Positions 1-5,146 of a DNA stretch of 13,438 nucleotides are shown here, piece after piece; position 1 is the stretch's first letter; the number at the start of each line of letters is the position of its first letter. The position numbers were made by a program, and so were the translations under genes. The DNA lies in assembly GCA_019694835.1 (NCBI GenBank), contig JAIBBE010000250.1, forward strand, positions 1-13,438. The letters are read 5' to 3'. Origin of the DNA: Fimbriimonadaceae bacterium (GTDB lineage Bacteria > Armatimonadota > Fimbriimonadia > Fimbriimonadales > Fimbriimonadaceae). The notes below the pieces were generated by a model, which worked only from the letters and a program-made list of their open reading frames with translations, made no database searches and was not told where the DNA came from.

Positions 1-2
1 GC

Positions 3-1001
3 GACGACGAGCGGCCCGGCGCCCTGTCGGCGGCCCTCGACTCGGTAACGACCGAGGCGGCGAAATCCCTCGCCGAAGCGGTCAAGCCGATCCAGGATGC
101 CCTGCTGGGCAGCGGCCCCACCGCCCTCCCCCAGGTGCTCGAGGTCCGCGTGCTGGACGCGCTGACCCGGGGCACCCGCGCGGCACTCGACAGGCTGTTC
201 GACGTCGAGGGTGGCAGTCCGCTGATGACGCACCTGGCCAACGGCGAGAAGGCTATCGCCGCGCTCCGCGAGGAGAACACGGCGATCGAAGGACGGCTGC
301 GTGCCGAGATAATCCAGCTGGCGGAAAAGGTTGTCGCCCAACAGTCGCAGAAGCCGACGCCGGTCGAGGCGGGCAACACCTGGGAGTCCGACACCCTCGA
401 CGACATCGCCCGCGTCACGACGATCCTCGGCGACACAGTCGAGCCGGTCGGAAGTTCGACCGGACACGGCAGGAGCAAGGCCGGCGACCACCTCCTGCAC
501 GTCTGCGATGCCGACCTCGATGGCATCCGGGTGGCCATCGAATGCCGTACGGGCTCCTCGCGGGCCCTCACGGTGGCCCAGTTGCGGGAGATGGTCGAGA
601 ACCGCGAAGCCCACGCCGGGCTGCTCCTCAGCCCGACGACTGAGGCCCTGCCCCGGGATGCGCGTGCCTCCGGGTTCCGGGTGTACCTCGCCGAGCGCGT
701 CGTGGTGCTCCATTACGACCGCCTTGATCCGACCGGCGAGCAACTGCTGGCAACAGCCATCCAGGTGGTTCGGTTGCTCGCCCGGCTGGCCGCCACCTCG
801 GGCGGCGCACTGGACGAGCGCGAGCAGATCCGCGACGGCTTCGCGCGCATCGAGACGGCGTTGGGCCACCTGAAACCGTTGCGTGCGGCGGTGACCGGCA
901 TCGAGAAGGAAACCGGCGTAGTACGCAAGCACGCATCGGAACTCGAGAACGAGATCCGCCGCGTGATCATCGACCTCACGGCCACGTTCATGGCGGCGTA
1001 G
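3..1001 (+). CDS. Coiled-coil protein with a restriction-endonuclease-like domain (C-terminal part, DUF2130-like)
   Basis: The frame is open to the left window edge, so this is the last 332 residues of a longer protein. The first ATG or GTG in the window is not necessarily its start. The visible part begins with a charged helical region (residues ~1-115 of the partial protein). A compact alpha/beta domain (~125-250) follows, with a GD pair (D162), a hydrophobic strand leading into an IECRTG motif (E180, R182), and LLLSPTTEAL and FRVYL strands. This order resembles the PD-(D/E)XK fold of DUF2130-type proteins, except that the expected E-x-K reads E-x-R. The last ~80 residues are again helical and heptad-like. 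A nuclease-related or DNA-binding role is inferred from fold resemblance only. It ends 15 bases before a strong hairpin, so it is transcriptionally separate from what follows. GC content is high, as in the right flank, so it is probably resident rather than part of the island. Confidence 0.6.
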   Translation, partial: DDERPGALSAALDSVTTEAAKSLAEAVKPIQDALLGSGPTALPQVLEVRVLDALTRGTRAALDRLFDVEGGSPLMTHLANGEKAIAALREENTAIEGRLRAEIIQLAEKVVAQQSQKPTPVEAGNTWESDTLDDIARVTTILGDTVEPVGSSTGHGRSKAGDHLLHVCDADLDGIRVAIECRTGSSRALTVAQLREMVENREAHAGLLLSPTTEALPRDARASGFRVYLAERVVVLHYDRLDPTGEQLLATAIQVVRLLARLAATSGGALDEREQIRDGFARIETALGHLKPLRAAVTGIEKETGVVRKHASELENEIRRVIIDLTATFMAA

Positions 1002-1015
1002 TACTGGCGGATGAA

Positions 1016-1056
1016 AGCGGAGTGGGTGGGTGGCGTTTTCACCCGCCCACTTCGCT
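1016..1056 (+). terminator. Intrinsic-type hairpin terminator after the first gene
   Basis: The arms at 1016-1032 and 1040-1056 pair over 17 positions, two of them G-U wobbles, around the 7-base loop 1033-1039. The hairpin starts 15 bases after the stop codon at 1001. There is no T-tract after the right arm, which is common for actinobacterial hairpin terminators. It should insulate the defence genes from the upstream gene. Confidence 0.7.
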
Positions 1057-1189
1057 GACTGACCCAGGCTGCATTCCACAGCTGGCAGCTCCTCGCATCT
1101 GGAGAATCGGGCAGGCCGGATAGGCCCGCTAGAACGGCGACCGGCAGCTGTTTTCACTGGAAGGCGAGGAACGCGCTGGAGAGTTTGCC

Positions 1190-1195
1190 TAGGCT
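1190..1195 (+). promoter_or_regulatory. Possible -10 element (TAGGCT) for a leaderless transcript
   Basis: TAGGCT fits the actinobacterial TANNNT -10 pattern. It lies 8 bases before the ATG at 1204, so a transcript starting 6-8 bases downstream would begin at or just before the start codon. This would explain why no Shine-Dalgarno sequence sits at a proper distance (the nearest, GGAGAG near 1178-1183, is too far). No convincing -35 is visible. The rest of the 1057-1203 gap holds three CAGCT-containing words but nothing I can name. Confidence 0.3.
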
Positions 1196-1203
1196 GCCGA
1201 GAC

Positions 1204-2757
1204 ATGGTTACCAAAAGGCGTTTGGAGACCCGCGCAGTAAAACTGGGGGATCTTGTTCAGGACTATCGCACCGGCCGCATTGTGATACCTGAGTTCCAGC
1301 GTGACTACGTCTGGGCTCCGAACAAAGCCCCGACGCTGTTGGATTCGCTTTACAAGAGTTATCCCGTTGCTTCCCTGCTGCTCTGGCGGAACGCGGACTA
1401 CGAGCGCGCTCGCCGCAGGACGCCCAAGCCGGCGCGCGAAGTGAGCAACTGGCTAATCGACGGTCAACAACGGCTCATGACCATCTCGCGTTCCATGTAC
1501 GGCGACGACGAGCGGATCGAAGTTGTCTTCAACGCCGAGAGTGAAGAATTCAGACTAATTAACGCCCGGCTGGCCAACGACCCTGCCTGGGTCAGAGTTT
1601 CACTGCTGTTTGATGACGACAGCTGGCGTGATATCCGGGGAGAATTGCCGACCGGACCCAAGGGCCGCAGAACAGAGGCTGCATACGACCGAGTCCGCGC
1701 CATAATGGATTACGAAATTCCTGTTGTGACGATGATTAATCACCCCTTCGACGATGCGGTGGAAGCATTCACTCGCATCAATAAACTCGGTGTCAAATTG
1801 AAGAAGCAAGACATCGAGAACGCGAAGACCGCAGCCCAGCACTCTGGCTTCATTTCAGAAGATGTCGTTCCCTACATGGAGAAGTTAGATGCCGCCGGAT
1901 TACGGCGGCTCTCTGTCATGCACCTGTTCCGCGTCTGCGAGTCTGTGGCAAGACCGGATGGAAGAACTCGCACACCACTCCACGAGTTGAAGAACGCCGA
2001 AGTCAAAGCTGCCTGGAGGGTGACCGAAAAGGCTGCGCTTGAAGCGCGCCGAATAATCCAGTCGGAACTCGGACTGGTCAATATGGACATCATTTGGTCT
2101 GGAGCACTGCTTGTTCCTCTCATCGCGATGCTGGCCAAGAAAAGAAGCGCGAGAGACTCGAACCCAAGGGCGATGATCGGCTGGCTGGCTTTAGCGGCTT
2201 TGCACCACCGCTACAGCAAGGGTGCGAATACGGCCCTGGACCAGGACGTGCGTGCTTGTAGGGCGGAAGATCCGATTGGAGCGCTACTAGGGAACCTGCG
2301 TCAGTATCACCGTGAAGCCCTGCTTTCGACGCCAGAAGACTTCAAAGCCGCCCTCAACGATCGCAACGGGCTGTTGGCAGCGTACATCGCATGCCGGCAC
2401 CGCGCGATGAAGGATCTCTTTACCGGCCAAACGATCATCTTGCAGGAATCGATCGACCGGCATCATATCCTTCCGCGGCGCCAGTTTCCCGAAGCCGACC
2501 GAGCGAAAATTGCTGATCAGATCGCCAATATCTCCTTCATCACCAGTGAGGTGAACAGCTCGATCAACCAGACGAGTCCGGAGGTGTACCTCAAAGATAT
2601 TCGGCCGGATATCCTTGCAAGCCAGTGCATTCCGGAAGATTCAACTCTGTGGTACATCAACAAATCGAGTGCGTTTTTCAGGGCCAGGATGTCACTGTTG
2701 TCCGAGGCATTCAACGACTTTGTGCGCGAGTGCCTGCCAGGTCGGCACTTGAGTTAG
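1204..2757 (+). CDS. DUF262 / HNH (GmrSD-type) endonuclease
   Basis: A 517-residue protein of the GmrS/GmrD class. The N-terminal DUF262 domain shows IPEFQRDYVW at 28-37, IDGQQR at 85-90 and FTRINKLGVKLKKQDIENAK at 189-208. In this superfamily (GmrSD, BrxU, SspE) the DGQQR loop binds and hydrolyses nucleotides. The C-terminal HNH-type domain has DRHHILPR at 418-425, ANISF around N442 and a further Asn near 451, the usual spacing for a DUF1524-like beta-beta-alpha metal nuclease. The middle (~215-400) is helical with no named motif. Family members are mostly modification-dependent (type IV) phage-restriction nucleases with nucleotide-regulated activity; the target modification here cannot be read from sequence. 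At 517 residues it is somewhat short for a fused GmrSD. ATG at 1204 is chosen because conserved sequence begins soon after it. A 226-base gap separates it from the next gene, so it may be independent. Composition is more AT-rich than the flanks. Confidence 0.88.
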   Translation: MVTKRRLETRAVKLGDLVQDYRTGRIVIPEFQRDYVWAPNKAPTLLDSLYKSYPVASLLLWRNADYERARRRTPKPAREVSNWLIDGQQRLMTISRSMYGDDERIEVVFNAESEEFRLINARLANDPAWVRVSLLFDDDSWRDIRGELPTGPKGRRTEAAYDRVRAIMDYEIPVVTMINHPFDDAVEAFTRINKLGVKLKKQDIENAKTAAQHSGFISEDVVPYMEKLDAAGLRRLSVMHLFRVCESVARPDGRTRTPLHELKNAEVKAAWRVTEKAALEARRIIQSELGLVNMDIIWSGALLVPLIAMLAKKRSARDSNPRAMIGWLALAALHHRYSKGANTALDQDVRACRAEDPIGALLGNLRQYHREALLSTPEDFKAALNDRNGLLAAYIACRHRAMKDLFTGQTIILQESIDRHHILPRRQFPEADRAKIADQIANISFITSEVNSSINQTSPEVYLKDIRPDILASQCIPEDSTLWYINKSSAFFRARMSLLSEAFNDFVRECLPGRHLS

Positions 2758-2774
2758 GCGCAGGGACAGCTGGG

Positions 2775-2797
2775 CGGTCAGTTGGAACACCTGGCCG
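2775..2797 (+). terminator. Possible weak hairpin terminator after the DUF262/HNH gene
   Basis: CGGTCAG (2775-2781) pairs with CTGGCCG (2791-2797) over 7 positions with one U-G wobble and a 9-base loop, 17 bases after the stop at 2757. There is no T-tract. The position suits a terminator but the stem is short. The rest of the 2758-2983 gap contains a small CCGG-AATG-CCGG hairpin and no clear promoter, although the next operon presumably has one here. Confidence 0.3.
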
Positions 2798-2970
2798 AGC
2801 AAGCATCGACGTCAGTACGCCCCCGACATCCTTGGGAACGCACTTCAGGTTGCGGACTTGGTGTTCTCTTCCATACCGGCGTCGACCCCAGCGTCGGGGC
2901 AGGTGAGTCAATGCCGAGATGGCCGGAATGCCGGTGTTACGGTCAGCGCGAGAGCTGGCTCAAGAGGTCT

Positions 2971-2976
2971 GGGAGG
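2971..2976 (+). promoter_or_regulatory. Ribosome binding site that sets the methyltransferase start (TTG)
   Basis: GGGAGG stands 7 bases before the TTG at 2984. This is the only good Shine-Dalgarno sequence in the upstream part of the frame, and it places conserved motif I right at the N-terminus, as is normal for the family. It decides against the ATG at 2858. Confidence 0.6.
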
Positions 2977-2983
2977 CCATCTA

Positions 2984-4051
2984 TTGATCGAGGTTGTATC
3001 CCTGTTCACCGGGGCGGGGGGATTGGACTTAGGCCTGGAGTCGACAGGGTACTTCGACATAACTGCACGAATCGAAGCGGAACCCGAATACTGCAAGACG
3101 ATCGCTGCCTCCCAGAAAGCGGGTGTACTTCGTGACGCGGCGATCTTCGAGAGCGACTTTTTGGAGGTAGATCCCGGTTCTGTCTGGACCCACCCAAAAC
3201 CGGAAATCCGCGGTGTCATAGCAGGTCCGCCTTGTGAGAGCTTCTCATCGTTCGGTCTCAGAAAGGGCCACAGCGACCCACGTGGACAGTTGCTTTTCAA
3301 GCTTATTGAATGGATAGATCAGTCAGATGCCGATTTTTTCCTCATAGAGAACGTTCCTTCTCTGACCCAGGGCGAGAATCGGCCCGGATTCGAACGCCTA
3401 ATCAAAAAATTCCGTTCACGTGGTTTCGCAGTTGATTTCCGAATACTCAACGCAGCAGACTACGGTGCCGCGACTTGGCGAAAGCGTGTAATTGTTTTGG
3501 GATTACGGGGCTCTAACCCCTTGGCGTTCCCCGAGCCAACCCACGCGGATCCGAACGGCCGTGACTTCAAGCATCACAGGACGCCATGGGTTACATCTGG
3601 TGACGCACTCAACGGGCTCCCTTCGCCGGCTGCGAAAGCGCCGGGGTCGCCCTCGGGCCATGTCCTAATCGCCCACACGGAACCAGTCACTGAGCGTTTC
3701 AGAGCCCTCGGTCCTGGAGCATTCGATCCCGTCCGCCGACGTCGCCGTCTTGCATGGAATAGGCCAAGCCCGTCCCTCGTAGCGGGAAACCTGACGGGGA
3801 CCCGCGCGCATATTCATCCACTTGAGCCTAGGGAGCTCACAAACCGGGAATGTGCTCGAATCCAAGGTTTTCCGGATTCGTTCGACTTCTCTGGATCACG
3901 TTGCGCGGTAGCGAAACAGATTGCCAACGCGGTTCCAGTCGCCCTCGCCCAACAAATCGGTTACGCGATCGGTCGACAACTGGACGAGGCGTCAACGGAA
4001 GATCGCAAGCCCAGCCCGAGCCCCTTGTTGAGGAATCCCGTTGCTGTCTGA
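2984..4051 (+). CDS. DNA (cytosine-5-)-methyltransferase
   Basis: A 355-residue C5-cytosine methyltransferase that transfers methyl from S-adenosylmethionine to cytosine in a specific DNA target. Motif I is VVSLFTGAGGLDLG (4-17). Motif IV is GPPCESFSSFG, with catalytic Cys84. Motif VI is the ENV triplet at 122-124. Motif VIII is DYGAATWRKR (159-168), where the usual Gln before the arginines is missing. Motif IX is RELTNRECARIQGFPDSF starting at 283, and motif X is KQIANAVPVALAQQIG from 311, with Ala in place of the usual Gly. Target recognition should lie between VIII and IX (~175-280). TTG at 2984 is chosen for its ribosome binding site and because the 42 residues added by the upstream ATG look non-coding (Ser/Gly/Arg-rich). 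The next gene begins 48 bases downstream, probably in the same operon. It could protect the host genome for the restriction genes around it or form a pair with the DUF262/HNH nuclease. Confidence 0.9.
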   Translation: MIEVVSLFTGAGGLDLGLESTGYFDITARIEAEPEYCKTIAASQKAGVLRDAAIFESDFLEVDPGSVWTHPKPEIRGVIAGPPCESFSSFGLRKGHSDPRGQLLFKLIEWIDQSDADFFLIENVPSLTQGENRPGFERLIKKFRSRGFAVDFRILNAADYGAATWRKRVIVLGLRGSNPLAFPEPTHADPNGRDFKHHRTPWVTSGDALNGLPSPAAKAPGSPSGHVLIAHTEPVTERFRALGPGAFDPVRRRRRLAWNRPSPSLVAGNLTGTRAHIHPLEPRELTNRECARIQGFPDSFDFSGSRCAVAKQIANAVPVALAQQIGYAIGRQLDEASTEDRKPSPSPLLRNPVAV

Positions 4052-4099
4052 CGCGAATGCATCCGCACGCGGAACACTATCGCCCGTAGTTGAGTAGTC

Positions 4100-5146
4100 A
4101 TGGGTTCGAGTCAACTAATTGGAAAGCGAACCCGCGGTTTGATCGACCCCGTGACGACCTTGGCGGCCGCAGACGAGGCGCTGGCTAAACTCGCGGCCTC
4201 AAAGCCTCAAGCTGTTGAAGATTTTCGCACTCTTAAATATCGATACGCTCGGGAATGCCGCTCCTACTACAGTGTTGCCGCTTTGTCGCGCCGGGCTCTC
4301 CTGGAAGACGAACTGCGGTCTGCGGCGTACGCAAAGCTGTTCCGGCTTCGGTCTAATCTCGAGAATTCAATCATTGGCGATCTCGATTTCTGCGGCGAAA
4401 GAGGTGATCTCGAGAAGATTTGGGCGTCAAAATCCTTTTTTGGCGTCTCAGCCAAGCAGGGCGTGAGCATACGATACGCACTGGCCAGTTGTGTACCTAC
4501 TCGTGATTGCGGCGCGCGTTGCTACGCACATGATGGCCGCGATCGCGAGATTCATCACTTGTTCCGGGGTGCTCTCAACTACTACTTCGGCCAGAAATAT
4601 GAGACTTCTGCGGCTGATGAGCGTCGGCGCTTGCTCGGCCTCTTGTCCAATGCGGTTGCCTACGGCGTGTCTGCCGCGCGCAGCGATCAACTCGCTGCCC
4701 AGAGAGAATTGGGAATCTTGCGGGCTCCGCGCATCCGCTTCTCTCACGTTGGCGAGATCGCTTCCACCCCGGAATTCGCGAACGCCGTTGCGCTGCAGGT
4801 TCGATCGATCGATCCGGAAGTGGCGTGCGTGATTTACACGCGACACCCCAAAGCCCAAAGCCTGGACAGCAGAATGTTCGTAATCAATTTCACGCTCGAG
4901 GGCGATGACGATCCGCGACGTCGATGGATTCCCCCCACCGCCCGCATTGTTTCGAGCGCGTGGAACGGGCAGTTGTCTTCTCTCGCGGACATCAATTTCC
5001 TGGAGCACCATGTGGCGGGCGTAGCTCAAGCCACCGGCCGCGGAGCCATATGTCCAGTGACGCTCGACCACGCCCGGAATTCCAGTTGTGATGTCGCACA
5101 GTGTCAGCTGTGTTTCGTCCCTCCCGCGGAAGGACTTCCTCGGTGA
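4100..5146 (+). CDS. GP88-like double-cysteine-cluster protein (possible radical-SAM/Fe-S enzyme)
   Basis: A 348-residue protein whose C-terminal two thirds resembles the phage GP88 family and, more distantly, Gp37/Gp68-type proteins related to radical-SAM enzymes. A first Cys cluster, CVPTRDCGARCYA (C131, C137, C141), precedes a helical stretch. Then come RIRFSHVGEIAS (211-222) and CVIYTRHPKA (243-252), which match the family's 'R-F-x3-G-(D/E)-x2-S' and 'Y-T-R' strands. A second cluster lies at the C-terminus: C318, C330, C335, C338. Two Fe-S or metal sites are plausible. The Cys spacing is C-x5-C-x3-C rather than the canonical radical-SAM C-x3-C-x2-C, so catalysis is uncertain. The first ~100 residues are helical and Arg-rich and I do not recognise them. 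ATG at 4100 is the first start after an in-frame stop at 4091; its Shine-Dalgarno is weak. The stop overlaps the next start in GTGA, implying translational coupling to the MmeI-like gene. The gene is AT-rich at its 5' end. Family assignment is from remembered motifs only. Confidence 0.6.
   Translation: MGSSQLIGKRTRGLIDPVTTLAAADEALAKLAASKPQAVEDFRTLKYRYARECRSYYSVAALSRRALLEDELRSAAYAKLFRLRSNLENSIIGDLDFCGERGDLEKIWASKSFFGVSAKQGVSIRYALASCVPTRDCGARCYAHDGRDREIHHLFRGALNYYFGQKYETSAADERRRLLGLLSNAVAYGVSAARSDQLAAQRELGILRAPRIRFSHVGEIASTPEFANAVALQVRSIDPEVACVIYTRHPKAQSLDSRMFVINFTLEGDDDPRRRWIPPTARIVSSAWNGQLSSLADINFLEHHVAGVAQATGRGAICPVTLDHARNSSCDVAQCQLCFVPPAEGLPR
5128..5134 (+). promoter_or_regulatory. Ribosome binding site that sets the MmeI-like gene start (GTG)
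   Basis: GGAAGGA lies 8 bases before GTG at 5143, which overlaps the upstream TGA (5144-5146) as GTGA. The alternative upstream GTG at 5101 has no comparable site and would overlap the preceding gene by 46 bases. Confidence 0.6.

Noticed and set aside
331..873. A 180-codon plus-strand frame inside the first gene
   Set aside because: Its product is dominated by Arg, Ser and Pro, typical of a frame-shifted reading of high-GC coding DNA.
1078..1151. CAGCTG words in inverted arrangement upstream of the DUF262/HNH gene
   Set aside because: They are short, with a common palindromic core in GC-rich DNA and uneven spacing; no controller-protein gene is visible in the window.
2625..3135. Overlapping small plus-strand frames in the gap before the cytosine methyltransferase
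   Set aside because: They have no ribosome binding sites or domains, and they run into the coding sequence of two well-supported genes in other frames.
4053..4066. Imperfect palindrome GCGAATGCATCCGC between the cytosine methyltransferase and the GP88-like gene
   Set aside because: It has seven-base arms with one mismatch and no second copy nearby; it could be chance, so it is not annotated as an operator.
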